From Stenocarpella maydis (lineage: Eukaryota; Ascomycota; Sordariomycetes; Diaporthales; Diaporthaceae): a stretch of DNA of 64,000 nucleotides. The notes under the pieces were generated by a model that was given only the letters and a program-made list of their open reading frames with translations, ran no database searches and was not told the DNA's origin. Numbering within the stretch: the stretch's first letter is position 1; each line of letters begins with the position of its first letter. Positions 34,999 to 48,175 of this stretch are shown piece by piece. The position numbers were made by a program, and so were the translations under genes. The DNA lies in the NCBI GenBank assembly GCA_002270565.1, contig NQMI01000073.1, positions 159,549 through 223,548 on the forward strand, read 5' to 3'.

Positions 34999-35962
34999 GT
35001 TGAATTTCGTCGTTATAGATCGACTCGTTTCTTCTGTGCTCTAATCCAGGGACTCGGCTTCGAAGGATACACAATGGCACAGTTACTGCGAATGTACAAC
35101 TCGATCTGGTATTCAGCCGGAGCACTGTAAACAGTGATCAGAAAGCCACGGGCTTTTGGTTTTATAATGTACGACTTTTGAAGTCCTTTCTTTCACTTTG
35201 CTTTTCAGAACATCAGCTATCGTATCAGTCTTTTGAAGTTTAACAGTGGCTTCACCAATTGCACCTATGGCGGCAGGCCCGTCCGGGGGAAAAGACAAGG
35301 AAAGTGTTACCCTTTGAGCCTTCTCTTTGATGCAGCCCATGTTTCCTTGGTGAGCAGTTTCTGAATATACCATGCCCTTTGTTCTTGCGGCGCCGCCGTG
35401 CTCTCAACACAATAGCATTGTCCCACCTGCTCCATGTAGGTGAGGGCATGCTCTAAATATCCGGTCTTTGATGTATGCTGTGCCGAGTGGTAAGATTCGA
35501 CTTCCGAGGACCCATCAAATGCAGGTGGAACTGCCTCGTGGATGTCTTTCTGGTAAGCCACCGTTATTGAGTCAAGCGAGTTCGACGAGGGGATACATAG
35601 TTGATGCGCCGGTAACGAGTACGCCGGTGTGCCACGGGAAGATCGGACAGGCTCGGTGTTAAGGCATAGCTGAATCCATTTCAAACGTGGTCGTGCCGAG
35701 TTTTTGATTTTGATCGTGATACGATCGATGACCCTGGGATTTTCTCCACGCAACTCGTCGTTTCCGTTCCCCTTCCTTCCCACCATCATAGACACAGAAA
35801 AGAGAATAAAATACCATGCCTGATGTGTCCAACAGGTCCAAGAGGAACGCCTCAACGCGCACATGCCAGCCGTCCGCCTGTCTCCATGTCCCTATTATAG
35901 ACTGGGACACCCAGAATGAATAAGAGTACTTGAGCAATTAATACCTCGTCCTATCAACCGTA
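34999..35962. other. Spacer between the kinase 3' end and the poly-Asp gene
   Basis: Carries the promoter of the 32725-34998 gene and the 3' region of the LAMMER kinase. It contains the uncertain minus-strand frame annotated at 35307-35864. Confidence 0.5.
35307..35864 (-). CDS. Uncertain open frame, 185 codons, unrecognised
   Basis: A continuous frame (MCALRRSSWTCWTHQAWYFI ... GYLEHALTYMEQVGQCYCVE ... WYIQKLLTKETWAASKRRLK). Composition is not repetitive and codon choice is unremarkable, which is the only support. No signal peptide or domain is seen. It starts 99 bp downstream of the kinase stop on the same strand. It may be chance, a relic, or part of the kinase 3' UTR. Confidence 0.22.
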   Translation of the reverse strand: MCALRRSSWTCWTHQAWYFILFSVSMMVGRKGNGNDELRGENPRVIDRITIKIKNSARPRLKWIQLCLNTEPVRSSRGTPAYSLPAHQLCIPSSNSLDSITVAYQKDIHEAVPPAFDGSSEVESYHSAQHTSKTGYLEHALTYMEQVGQCYCVESTAAPQEQRAWYIQKLLTKETWAASKRRLKG

Positions 35963-38485
35963 TCAACCATGCACGCTGCGAGTTGATGACAGCCCCTGGC
36001 TGGCCCGTAGCCTTTCCATCTTAATCTTGGCAGCTTCAGTGCCGTCGTCAGGATGGGCCGTTTCCTTGAACCAGGGATGTTGTAATGCCTGCTTGGCCGT
36101 GATACGGTGGGCAGGATCGTAGACGAATATTTTCTTCAAAAGATCCCTGAAGTTTTTCAAGAAGGGGGTGTTGTTGGGAATGATGTCCTGCGAGAAAATA
36201 AGTCAGCTGCTTGCGCGGAATGACACGACGCCTGGTTTTGATTTTGACTCACATCCAACTTCTTCATAGCCTTGACAAACCGACGCGATGCCCTGGTCGT
36301 CTCGGCGACTGGGTAGTCCAGTCGACCTCTCTTGAAGTATCTGTGTCATGTTAGAAAATGTTCGTTTGTAAATGTGGACCAGACCCAGGTTTTCTGCGAG
36401 TTGGAGACGAGGAGTGAGGCAGGAAGAAACGTACTTAGAGGCTGGGTTGCCACCATTTCTTGTCATCTTGTTGACTTGCGTGACCAGATGGCTGTCGATC
36501 CTTGAGCCCACAACATTCTCCATCATGGCCAGGTGTTCTAGGTTCTCGTGAGTCTGGAACAGGGCATCACCGGTGAAGAACTCGACAAGAATGCACCCAA
36601 TACTCCAGATATCACACGGGAATGACCACCCAAGACCGAGTATGATCTCAGGTGCTCGGTAGTGCCGAGTTGACACTACAGAGGAGTGGTATTCGTCCTG
36701 GAAAGTAGCGGACCCAAAGTCGATCAAACGAATCTCCGTGTCCAGAAGGACTCGTCGCTGGGTGGCATTGCGGCTGACTTGAACCGAAGAAGATGGGATC
36801 TTCCTGTTGTAGGTGAATGTTTGATAAGCACTGTCGTAGAGCAAGATATTCTCAGGCTTCAGATCAGTGTGGATGAGATTCAGGTCGTGCAGAACTATGA
36901 ACAGTCAGACAAGCTCTCTCACAGTAGCCGAAAAGAAGGGGGGACTCACAAGCGACGCTGGTAAGCAGCTGCCTCGCAAAACTTTGAATCTGGCTGTTGG
37001 GGAAAGGGACAAACTGGTTGCCCTTGAGGAAGTCGAACACGCTCTGGCCCAGGAGGTCCATGACGATGCAGATATGGCCCCGGTAGTCGAAACAGTCGCG
37101 GAGATGAATGCATCGATTACGATTCTCCGCGTCGTTGGCCTTGAGTGTTGCCAGTACCCTGAGCTCTATTCTTGAGGCATCCCTATACTTTTGCACGGAA
37201 CGAATGATTTTGATGGCGACGAGTTCATTACGCCTTCGGTCACGAGCTTGGACCACTTTGCCGAACGTTCCTTGGCCGAGCATTTTGATCATTTGGTCTG
37301 TGCCATGTCAGCGATCGTGCCTTGCTGCCACAGCGTAGCACATGAAAGGGCAACTCACAGTTGTCCGTAAGTTCGGCATCCGGCACAACAATGTAATGGC
37401 CATCACTGTCGTCCACGGTGCCACTCTTGTACGACTATTAGATTACGGGTCAGCAAGTCGCTCTAGATTTTGCTTTCTTCTTTCTTTCTTAAAAAAGCGA
37501 AGAGAAAAAAAACAATAGGACAGGGTATGCTCACATCTGGGATCACGCGGACGTGAACATCAGCAGCCTTCTTTGGCGGCTGTGGGGGAGGATGGTAACT
37601 CGGGTAGGCGTGGCCAATGATGGCATTTTCTCTACGCTTTACCTCGTTGGCGACCTGCTGTCGAGTCCGCTTTCGCTTATTTCCGGGCTGGACGTCATGG
37701 TCGTATTGGCTGTTGGAGGACAATGAGCCGAGGGATGTTGCAGCGGTGGTGTGGATGGCCGAGTTGGTCCTGTCACTGGAGGAGATGGTTGATGCAGAAG
37801 GCGTCGCTCCGTTCTGGTGGGGGGTTGTGGTTGAGCCGTTGAGGCGGCTGTGGTGGACTGGATCGTATCGAGTACCGGAGACGGTGGGTGCGTCGTCATC
37901 TCTCTTCCGCCTCTTGGGGGCGTGCCGAGCGGCAGATGTGTTGGCAGCCACGGGAGCGCCGTTGGCGTATGCGTACGGGGCACTGCCGTTGGTCAAGGTG
38001 TGTGAGGCGGGGACGGCAGAGGCGGCAGCAGCGTCGGGGCCGGGAGAGTCGTCAATGACGATGATCTCCTTGGGGGGCTGGCCGCCGTAGAACTTGTTCC
38101 AGTCGACGGGGCTATGTCGCCTCCTCTTCCGCGATTCGGGCGAGCCGTTGGCGGGTCGTGCCTTGGAGGCGGGCATGGTGGTGTAGTTGTTGTGCTCGAG
38201 GACGGCAGGCAGTTCCAGGTCTTGTCGGTGCGATCGGGCTAGAGAGGAGCCACTGGAGAAAGACGACCCATTCGCGGTTGACGAGGAGGCCTGTGTGGTG
38301 GTGGAAGGGGCGTAACTCGAGGCGGAGGTGGAGTATGAGGGAGCGACGCGGCTGGTCGGGGGCAGGAGTTGGTTCGCCGCAGAGCGGTACGAGGTCGACG
38401 AGTTGGCGGAGTAGTATGGGAAATGGTGATGGGGATTGTGATAATGGGGTGGCAAGGTAGCAGTAGCAGTGGTCGGTGTCGACAT
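35963..38485 (-). CDS. LAMMER (CLK-type) dual-specificity protein kinase, Lkh1/AFC1-like
   Basis: Six exons: 38485-37535, 37434-37359, 37297-36950, 36894-36435, 36340-36253 and 36187-35963; 715 aa. About 340 residues of Ser/Thr/Ala-rich leader carry basic NLS-like patches ([29 protein letters not shown]). Kinase motifs: GQGTFGKV at 350-357, VAIK with K372, HTDLKPEN with catalytic D469 (HTD in place of HRD is normal for this family), DFG at 517-519, RHYRAPE, and the diagnostic EHLAMME at 578-584. All catalytic residues are intact. LAMMER kinases phosphorylate SR splicing factors and, in fungi, influence morphology and flocculation. Introns are 46-100 bp. Confidence 0.94.
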
Positions 38486-39465
38486 GATTCTGGCTGCTGC
38501 TAATGCCCTGTTGCTCTATGCAGCAGCAGAGGACGACGACGACGACGACGACAGGATGCCGTGTTGTGGGATTTGGAAGTCCAGGACGGATGAGGAGAGC
38601 CAGTCTGGCGGGAGTAATCGACTAGTGGCTCTCCCTGTGGAAGGTCGTTGTTGCAGGCGCTCCGGGTGAGATGGTGGGCGGGTGAGTTGGTGGGCGGGTG
38701 AGTTGGTGGCTGCAGTGCACAGGGCAGGGCAGGCTAAGATGCCGAGGATGGATGAATGGGGGACGGGAAACGGGTAAGTGACGACGTCTGTCAATGACGG
38801 GTGACGGAAGGGTGAGTCGACCGTCTGGCTGGCTGACTTAGGGTGCTGGTGCTGGTGCTGGAACTTGGCACGTCCGTTTCTTCGCTCGTGGAAAACCGGC
38901 AGTGGCTGGTCCAAGGTTTGGAAGACAGGAAACAAGCTGGTGATGGGGCAGGCCTTGAAGTTGAAAGTCAAGGACCAAACCAAAAGACCAGAGTCGAAGT
39001 AAAAGTCGAAGCCCGAGGCCAGAGACGGAGACGGAGACGGACTGAGCCAGAGCTCAAGTCAAGTCACGTCAAGTCGGGTCGGGTCAAGGCAGGTCAAGAT
39101 CAGGTGGAGGCGTGTGTCAGGCCAAGTCGACCTTTTGGGGGGGGGGGCTGGCGCGGGCTGTGAGGACTTTGGCGGCTTGCACAGGCAGGACGGCGGTTTT
39201 TTGGGGGTTTGAACCTTTCGCCCGAGTTTGGCAGCCCGGGTTTCGTGTCAGAAATCGAGTCGCTGGAGAAGCCGAGGAGGTTGTGTTTGTCCCGGTGACA
39301 TTGATTTTCATGAAAGGGCAAATGGCGAAAGATGGGTGGAGTAGCGCGAAGTAAGTAGCAGGAGGAAATGAGCAGACGAGAGAAGGAATGGCCTTGTCGA
39401 GTCTGCGAATGTCAGTCTGAGCAAGCAGGACCAAGACCACACTGCTGAGCAAGACAGGACACGAC

Positions 39466-39496
39466 AGGGCAGGGCAGGGCAGGGCAGGGCAGGGCA
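39466..39496. repeat. (AGGGC)n microsatellite
   Basis: About six head-to-tail copies of a 5-bp unit in the kinase upstream region. Confidence 0.9.
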
Positions 39497-40910
39497 CATC
39501 GAGTCGAGTCGAAGTCGACGAGAGGTCAGGCCAGCCGGGATCGAGTGAGGTAATGGAAAAGATAAGTGGTAAAAGGAAAGGGTGTTATTGATGGTGGTAT
39601 TGGTTCTCGGTGTGGTGGCGGGCAGCGAGCAGCGTTGCTCGTGCTGAGACTGAATTGTAGTGGTGGTTGGTGGTGCTAAATTGCTGGTGAGGTCAGGGTC
39701 CAGTCCAGTTGGCCTAGGCCAAGCGACAAGCAAGCAGCGTGCTAACAATACAACACAGCATTTGGGTTCTTTTGTGGTAGGGACAGAGACAATTCATGCA
39801 CTCACTCTATCACTGCGAAGGCCACCTGACTTTTTTTTTGGCTCTCTGTCTCTCGGCAGAGGAAGTAATAACAGGGACGATCGTCTGGTCCCACGATCAA
39901 CTCATGTAACGGCGCGTAGCGAGTCCCAGAGCGTGGATTTGGCCGAGAAAGGTGTGAGTGGGATTGGGCATTACGCAGTGGGATAGCTGAAAATGGGGTG
40001 GGCGGCTTGGGAATAGTAAACTGACTGACGTCTTGACTGCCTGTTCGGGAGGGGAGAATAAAAACCAGTGCAGAGATTGACGATTCGATGAACAAGCAAA
40101 ATGCACACATGTTGATGTACACACATGCGTACCACAGCACAACCACCACTAACACCACCAGCAGGGCAACTGCAATCCACCTACCTCGTACCTACTCCGT
40201 ACACAATCCAGGTACGGAGCCCAGTCCTGTGCTCTAGCTAATAACGTATTTATTACTGGGCCTGGCCACTCGCTAACCTTTGGGTGTTTTGAAGCTGCAT
40301 TACACTACTCTCAAGGCGCAGTGAGGTCAGTCCGGGGTGGGCCTGGCCCCAGGCCACTTCCGGAAACTCTGAGGGACGCCCTGTAACGAGTTGAGAAGCC
40401 AGACATTTTCCAGGTGGCCCAACGACAACCTTCTCTAGCCTTCTGTGTCGGCGATGCTGCTGCTATCAGGACAAGAGCACATGATATCAATCTGTCTACC
40501 GCTCCTACGCAGCTATAGTGCGACACACATACGTAAATGCATTCCGTCCAAGCGGCACGCCTTTGAGTCCTGCTGGGTCGTGTTGCAGTCGAAGAGGGGA
40601 AGAGGGCCAAGATGACAGGGACTTGGACTTGGGAGATGGACCCGAGGCCCCCCCCCCTACACTGCATACTAAAGCTTCCTTCACTCATCAGCCGAGTCAA
40701 AACCACCACTTGAACCACTCAGCCTTTTCTCGCGCCCAATCAATCTTGCCACCCATAAAGCCGAAGCTCCCTCGGTCCCTCGCTCCCGCTTACTCTCTTT
40801 TCCCACACCCTCGCCTCTGGGCCGCCATCCATCCCATCACATCGGCCAGGTCTGCCATGAATTGATTCAACAGCCCACTTCCTGGAAAGCTACGTCGCCT
40901 GGGCTGACTG

Positions 40911-40968
40911 ACCAGACCAGAACAGACCAGACCAGACCAGAACAGACCAGACCAGACCAGACAAGACC
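40911..40968. repeat. (ACCAG)n microsatellite with AACAG interruptions
   Basis: About eleven 5-bp units; every third to fourth unit is AACAG, giving a higher-order period of about 20 bp. Confidence 0.9.
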
Positions 40969-43900
40969 GTAACGCACAATGCCTGCACGTGCGCACACGC
41001 ACACGCACTCGCCATCCTATACTCGTGTCAGATTGACCATGCCCCCAAGAACCGCCGTCTGGACTGTCCGGACTGAAGAAGGCAGGCAGCACGGGCAGAC
41101 TGGTCTTAAAAGACAGGCGTCATTGGCCGGCCTCCCGGACTGCTCACTTACTCGCTACTTGCTCGCTCACTTACAAACTGATGCGTCCGGACCCGATTCG
41201 TTATTGCCCGAGTGCCAGCGCCAGTGCCTGGCAATTTAGCAATCAAAGCCGACACCCGCGTATGAGCGAGGCACGCCGTTAAAAAGCACAGTGTCAGATC
41301 TAGCTTGAGACTTGTGGGTCGGCTCACGTCAAGTGAAGATCGCTGCCAGTCTTCGCGTCAGGCCTCCGCGTCGCACAGACCCTGGGACAAGTACTCTCCC
41401 CACAATCGTCACGGTCCATTCTATCTCGGCCTTCAATCTCACCATTGGGGGGCATTCGACTCCCACCCGCCTTCCGGAACACGGTCCCGTAAAGGGACCT
41501 GAATTAAATTACCTAGGGTCTCCATCCTGGAGAATATCTCGTCGAGACAACGCCGAATCTCTCTCCACCGTCATTGCCCTGACGCTGTCTCCCTCTCATG
41601 CTCCGTCCCCGGAACATCTCCCTAGGGGGGCCTGCTAGCCTGCCAGCCAGCCCAGCCTGCAAGCACGCAAGAGTGCGACCTTCCTGCCGTGAACGATGTT
41701 GCAAGACTGTCTGACTTGACTGGGCTGACTGGGCGGCACACGACTGGCTCACTACCCTGCCCCTCCTCTGTGGAATGCTTTCGCCTAGTGTAGACACCGC
41801 CGAGGCCACCTGCTGGGTTGTGCTAGCTATGCCTTGCCTCGCTTGCCATCAGTCCGCCCCTCTGTGGATGCCTGCACGCTCGACCACTTTCACGTCTTTC
41901 TAGCACTGCTCAGCTGGTAAGCTGGCTACTGTAACCAAGGGCACAGCGTTTAGATCCCTACAAGCCTTTCTTGGATAACTGGTAACAGCAGTCTCTCTTT
42001 CACCGGCCCACAGCAGCTATGATTCCAGCTTCTCATGCCCAGGACCTACGTAACATTTGCGAGGTCCACTTAATGGCATCGTCGGCACGGGCGCACGAGG
42101 GACTCGACATTCTTTGTTTCTCAAAATTAGCACAAATGGTGCCCGTGCGAGGGGCTTGACTGAGAGGTCAGCTTTTGCATGGTCTGTCTACACTATCACA
42201 CTGCAGGTCTGAAGTCGGACCCTTGTCTGTGTGCCCTCCAGGCTGAACCCTCCATACATAGTAGCTTTATTACTTGTGTACTCCGGACGGTATTTCGAGA
42301 CTCGGGCTGATAAAGCCGTAATGACCACAGCCTTCGAGTCAGCCCCTAGGCCTTGTTTCGCGCCCTAGCTTTACAAAATCCCGCGACTCCGAGAAGGAGC
42401 AGGAAGGAGGCCTTCGACCTACCTAGCTAACATAGGGTAAGCGTGCTAGTATCATAAGAGGTAACCTGCATACGCGTGGGTGTCTGTTACCAACCGGCGC
42501 ACGCATTTGTTGCAGCAAAGTTCACAAGATCTCCGCCTGCTCACAATGACAGGGAGGGCGTGCAACCCCCGGAGGCAGGGAGCCGGGCTGGGCCCCAAAC
42601 CTGAAAGGCGTAGGTGGCCCAGCTCATCTTGTCTTCCCACCTTGCCCACCGAGACGGATTAGGCCAACAAGGGATCGCCAGCGTTGCCGCCTCTCTTGTT
42701 TTACATACCTCTCAAGTCTTTCCCTTCGGCCTGGCAGCCCTGGGTCAAGATGTCCCCACTCTTTGACAAGGTGTGACGGCAAGCATTTGTTTGGTCCCCT
42801 TCCTGACCCACGAAGCTTGAGGAGGATGAGGCGGGCGGGGCCCACACGCAGGAAAAGCCGGAGTTCCGTTGATTGAGGGATCAGCTTAATAAACCTTCCT
42901 GTGCGCTCGCCGGTCTCGTCCATGTCAGCCGCGGGACGATTCTTTTTTTTCCTTTCTTTTTATTGCACCGTTTCGGCGGTGTCCTCCTTATCTTTACCCC
43001 CTATGCTTCGCTGGCCTGCCATTTACAATAATAACGATGCCCGGTCTGGGCAGCTGGGAGGCGGAGGACGGGTCAGGGGCTCTTGAAGGTGCGTGAGCGA
43101 GTCGAGCTCGCAAGTGAACAATGCCCGCCGGGCCAGGGAGAGGAAACTTCACCGCGGGACGTCATGCACGTAATACGACGAGCAGCAGCAGCAGTTGGGC
43201 GGTGTGTCGAACTCCGTCCGCATAGCCAGTCCTATTAATATTCCCTCTGCCGCCTGCACAACGTGGGTCCGTCGCTCTAACCCACGCACCCGTGGCAGGG
43301 ACCCGGAGGGTCGAGCGAGCCAGGCTCACATTGCCAAACGAAAAGCATGACGAGGCTGCGCCGCGGGCCTCCCGCTCAACCTCGCGACCCTTTGGGGTGG
43401 GAAGGGCAAATGGGAACTCGGCCACACGTCTCTGCATAAGAAGAATTCAATATGCCTGAGAAGGGGGTGGGGAGTTGTGGCGAGGGGCAATCGAAACATT
43501 CACGTCCCACCAAAGTGTTTTCGTCGTCTCAAAAAGGGACGGAGTCCCAGTTGGTTTAACGCCGCTGATGTAGAAACCAGCGATGCACGTTCCACAGCGG
43601 GCCGGATTTTACAGTCCCCCCCCTTTTTTCCCACCTTCAGCGCAGACGTTCACAGGTTTGTATCTCACTGTCCAAGGGCAGACCAATCGAAACAATTGCA
43701 CATTGCTTAGATGGAAATATGCTTCATAGTGCAAAACGGTTGCCTTCATTCCCGTCATTTTGTCACCGACCCGGCCTGCCAACTGTCTGGCTTAACCTAG
43801 GAGAGACGGCTGTGAAACAGCACCCGAAGCTGGGCTGCTGGCGGGGCGAATTAAACCGTAGCACATCATTCTCACCACGACCTCAATCACGTTTTGTCTT

Positions 43901-44152
43901 TTGCAGCGGGAGACCCGGACTGTGTACTCTAGAATGAACTTAAAACGGAGCCGGAATTCATGATCTGCAAAACCCCTTGCCATCCTCAGTTTTCGAGGCA
44001 GGCGATTGACGGCTTCCGGTGAAATATGTACGGGCCACGGCAGACTCGCCTTTGGGACTCCGCGACAGGCAGTACCGCAGAGCGTACGGCTGATGAGGGG
44101 TCGATTGCCGCAAGTTTGGTGCACAATACAGTCTGCAGCTCCTGCGGGGTCC

Positions 44153-45462
44153 TCAGATGCCGCGGTTAAACACCACCAACCCGCCGTCTCCCCCGCGCCC
44201 GTGGAACTCCTCCTCGAGGGTGTCCGCCCGGACCCTCTGACGCTGCGGGAACGCGGCCAGCGCGAGCGGCAGCACGGCGTAGCTCGTCACCAGGATCAGG
44301 CCGAGGTTGACAGGTGTGGTCAGCCTGGGGTTCTTCCTGAGCCACTCGGTCTTCTGGAGCCTCAGCAGGAGCAGCGGCGGGATCACCATGATCGGGCTGC
44401 TGTTCAGCACCCTGGACACGGCGGTCTCGGCGACGGCGAGCTGGGCCGCCTTTTTGCTCTTGCCCAGGCTCGGCACGTCATTCTCGGCCCTGCCCTCCTT
44501 GGCCAGGCGCTGCTTCTCCGCCTTGGACAGCACGGGGTACACGTCGATGCCCGTGCGCATCTCCTCACCGCGCATGAGAAACACGTTGAGGGCGCCCGCC
44601 GAGGCGACGGCCGCGAAGGGCACAAGGCGCGCAAGGATCAAGCGCGTATTAGGGGGCAGGTTCGTGAGGCGCGGGACGGCCGAGTTGAGGCCCAGCGCGA
44701 CGGAGCACGAGGCGCCGACGGCGAGGAAGTAGGACTGGGCAATCTTGGAGTACGACAGCGGCGTGGACTTGTTGGCGTTGGCGTTGTTGATGGCCACGTT
44801 GAGGGACTGGTTGGCTATCTGCCACAGGACGGTGCCCGTGTTGGTCAGGCCCGGCGTCAGCATGCCTGCTGTCACGACCAGGTTGGACAGGACGAAGCAG
44901 GACATGCGGAATGGCAGGAAGACCGGGTTGCCGGTGTCTGTGGGTTATCGTGTGTGAGCCCATGCTGCCGGCGCCAACCAGCTGCGAAAGCAGAGAGCCT
45001 CGTACCAGGATGTAGGGTGGAATCGACAATCTTTTTGGCTTTCCATAGCTCTGGTGTCATCTCCTGCAGCTCGCCCGTCTTATATGACGCCAGGGTCTTC
45101 TTCGCCTGCTCGAGCCCCGTCTTGCCCACCAGCAGTGTCCTGTCGGCAGCCATCTCAGTCAGTCAAAGGGCTTCTGCGAGACGAGACCAATGGCCCGAGC
45201 CACCACCTCCTCCGCCGGCGCGGCCGCCAGGCAAAGACACCGATCGAGACGAAACCAATGGCCGCTTACTGCTCCTGCAGAGACGCATTCCTCACCGGGT
45301 CCCCATCTTCAACGCCAGCGCCAGGGCCCGGCGCCCCAGAGCATTTGTAGTCTCTCACCTCGGATCAGTTATGCCAGCAGTTTGCCTGACACGGCCCCAG
45401 TATGTGCTGAGGTCATATTGCGACTCGGGCAGCTCGCGGTTGCCCGGTAGGGAGGCGGACAT
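44153..45462 (-). CDS. Sideroflexin (mitochondrial serine/amino acid carrier, Fsf1-like)
   Basis: Three exons: 45462-45359, 45139-45006 and 44937-44153; 340 aa. The start MSASLPGNRELPESQYDLST leads into YDLSTYWGRVRQTAGITDPR, then across the first intron to TLLVGKTGLEQAKKTL, matching the family N-terminus. The signature HPDTG is re-created exactly at the second splice junction (LHP|DTGNPVFLPFRM). Membrane segments follow: MSCFVLSNLVVTAGML, YFLAVGASCSVALGL, FAAVASAGALNVFLMRG, IMVIPPLLLLRL, LGLILVTSYAVLPLALAAFP. Sideroflexins sit in the inner mitochondrial membrane; human SFXN1 imports serine for one-carbon metabolism. It is divergent from an MFS transporter. Confidence 0.92.
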
Positions 45463-46339
45463 GTTGGTGTGGATGTGCCTGGGGCAGCACTTCCTTCTCT
45501 TCTCCCCGTCTTCTCCCCACTGCTCCGGGAAAGATGGCGAGGTGGCAAGGTTCGTGTGGGACTCGATCAGCAGTGTCGATTGAGACACGGGCACCGCTGG
45601 AGGCCGTGTTCAGACCGAGTGCGCGTCAATGGTGCACAAAGTCGTCGAGGAGGAATGTGTCGGCGGTGTGCGAGGTCTTGCCCCAAGCCGTCGCAAGCCG
45701 GGCGTCGCGCGGCGGTGGTGGTGGGTTACAATCCCGTGGAACTTTTGTGTCGCGTTCTTATCGCCGAGCTCGGCCCCATCTCCCGGGTGGAGGGGCCCCT
45801 ACCGTTAGTGTAGTCTCCAGCGCGGGGCACAAGGCACGAGGTGATGATCCTGCTTACCTAAGTGACAAGGTCGCGCCTCGGCGTGTTGTTCCTAGCGCAA
45901 CTTGCTCACTGGGTAGCCATGGACGGTAGCCCAACCCCAGCTTTATGTTTGTCCACAGCAACTGTACGGAGTAGCCGGCCCAACTCTGGTAAACAGCCGT
46001 TTTCCCACATTGCACAGCTTACGTCTTTTGGCAGCATAGCTCTCGCATCAGGCTCCGTTCGGTAGGGTCTAATGTCGTCCGCCCAATCCACCGAATCGAG
46101 TCGTTAGGCTCTTCTACATATCTTGGGCCCCATTGCTTCTCCCCGCGCTCTGTGTACCTCTCCTTCGTCATAGTTTGCGGGCATGTGAAACTGCTTGCAC
46201 AGTGGACATCCAACCTTGCAGCATCAGGAGCTTCCCTCACAGCCCTGCCTCACACGCAGCATCTGGACCGCTTTGGCTCGGACAACAGCCACGGACAGTG
46301 CTTACTTTCTGCTTCACGTCTCAAAAGTCTCGCCCAGCC
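45463..46339. promoter_or_regulatory. Divergent upstream region of sideroflexin (minus) and MFS transporter (plus)
   Basis: 877 bp with no gene. The motif GTACGGAGT occurs at about 45964 and is also seen near 16329. Confidence 0.5.
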
Positions 46340-48175
46340 ATGGCGCGAAACATTCTGATCCGGCATCTGCCCATCGCACAGTCCACGACGACCTTCCAAG
46401 CAATCAGCTACCTGCTTGGCGTCGCCCTCTTCTCCATCTCCTTCCTCGTCTTTCTCAATAGTAGCATTTCTTTTGTCCTCACTGACCTTCTTCACGTCGA
46501 GGATGGCGTCGGTGATATCGTTGGCACTCTCGGCTTCGTCGATGAGATCGTCGCCCTGATCGCATGCCCTGTCTGGGGCCTCATATCCGACCGCCTGGGT
46601 GTTCGGTTTGTTGCCATGGTCGGCTATGCCATCATTGGCCTCGCCTTGTTTCTGTTCGTTCAGGCATCGAATGTCTACCCTCAGCTCCTCCTGGCGAGGA
46701 TCTTCTTCGCCCTTGGGGCCACTGCGACGTAAGTAGAGACCACCCATCATCTAGGATGCCCGGCGCATGTAGCTGCTAACAGAGTCACGTTATACAGGGC
46801 CACCATGGTGACGGCAACTTTGCCATGTCTGACTGACGACTCCGATGCCTCCCAGGAGAACGAGACCGAAACGGGTTCGGGCCAGCCCATCCTCGCCCCG
46901 ACCCGTAACAACCGCGACAGTGTCACCCTGTCCGTCGAGTCCGACCTCACCATTACTCCCGAGCGGTACACCCGGCCCGGCTCCAACGGAGATGCCTCCA
47001 ACGAGCCGCAGTGCACCGTCGACCCTGCCCAGTGCAAGCCCTCTATCCTCGCCGGCTACGTCGGACTCTTCACCGGCCTCGGCGCCCTGGTCTCCCTCCT
47101 TGCTTTCCTGCCACTTCCCGCCCAGTTCAGCAAGATCGAGGGCGTTGAGATGGGCGAGGCTGTGCAGTATGCCTACTATGTTGTCGGAGCAGTCGCCATA
47201 CTCGTGGCCTCATTCGTTTACATCGGACTTCGCAAGCTCAAAGGTGAGGAGGGCAAGGGTTTCCGCACGCTCTTCGGCATGAAGAGGAGGCAGCTGCCCG
47301 ACGGATCCGAGCCCCCGCGGCGTTCATTCCTGCCTTACCGGCAGCTACTCCGCGAAGCTGTCGTGCTCGGCTTCACCGATTCTCAAATCGGCCTGGGCTA
47401 CCTGGGTGGCTTCGTGGCCCGCGCTTCAACAGTGGCCATCTCCGCCTTTGTCCCCCTCTTCGTCAATTCCTTCTACAAAGACCTGCCCGGTGGCGGCACG
47501 CCCAAGTTCCAGAGGAAGGCATACATCCTAGCCTCTATCCTCACCGGTGTCGCGCAGCTCTTTGCACTCCTCTTCGCTCCCGTCTTTGGTTACGTTTCAA
47601 GCCGCAGCCGTCGCATCAACTACCCAATCGCCGTTGCAACCGTCTTGGGTGTCGTTGGATACGCCGTTTTCCCTAACCTTTCGACCCCAGAGATTTCCAA
47701 CGTCGAAGGCCGAGGCGGTTCTGCAGGCATCTTCGTCATTGTTGCTCTGATAGGCATCAGCCAGATCGGCGCAATCGTCTGCAGTCTGGGCACCCTAGGC
47801 AAAGGCGTGCTGGCTTCAGACCCTCACAAGAAGGGGACGATCCCGTTGCCGGTAGGGGAGGCCTCAGTCGTCCAGACGGGAGGAGCCGTCGAGGCTGGAG
47901 AGGGCGCACCACTGCTCGGGCACAGCAACGGGGATGGCAACAAGTCTCACCCTCAGTGCACCAGGGTCCTGCTGAAGGGGACCATCGCTGGTGTTTACTC
48001 TTGGTGTGGCGGTGCGGCCATCCTGTTACTCACAAAGCTCGGCGGCTATCTGTTCGATAAGTCGTCGAGGGCGGCGCCTTTCTACATGATGGCGTTCTTC
48101 AACCTCGTGCTGCTCGTCACAACACTTGGCGTAGATGTGGTTCGTCTTGCCAAGCAGAATCGATCCAAGAATTAA
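46340..48175 (+). CDS. Major facilitator superfamily transporter
   Basis: Exons 46340-46728 and 46798-48175; 588 aa. The start is the ATG in CAGCCATGGCG. Helix 1 (ISYLLGVALFSISFLVFL), helix 2 (IVGTLGFVDEIVALIACPVW), MFS motif A as GLISDRLGVRFVAMVGYAII, and helix 4 onwards after the intron. A hydrophilic loop of about 80 residues (DDSDASQENETETGSG...) interrupts between helices early in exon 2. It is followed by ILAGYVGLFTGLGALVSLLA, AYYVVGAVAILVASFVYIGL and, after a central loop, six further hydrophobic stretches to VVRLAKQNRSKN. The substrate cannot be told from sequence; the large N-half loop is unusual for drug:H+ antiporters. Confidence 0.88.

Larger units (their letters stand above)
38486..44152. 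other. Gene-poor 5.7 kb stretch between kinase start and sideroflexin stop
   Basis: The first 1-1.5 kb (38486-40000) is probably kinase promoter and long 5' leader; it is rich in simple repeats such as (AGGGC)n. The rest has only short overlapping frames on both strands, none with a recognisable domain, and pyrimidine tracts at about 42940-42965 and 43615-43630. I see no RNA gene. Confidence 0.5.

Noticed and set aside
44006..45583. 525-codon plus-strand open frame
   Set aside because: It is the antisense shadow of the sideroflexin gene, whose exons and signature are clear on the other strand.
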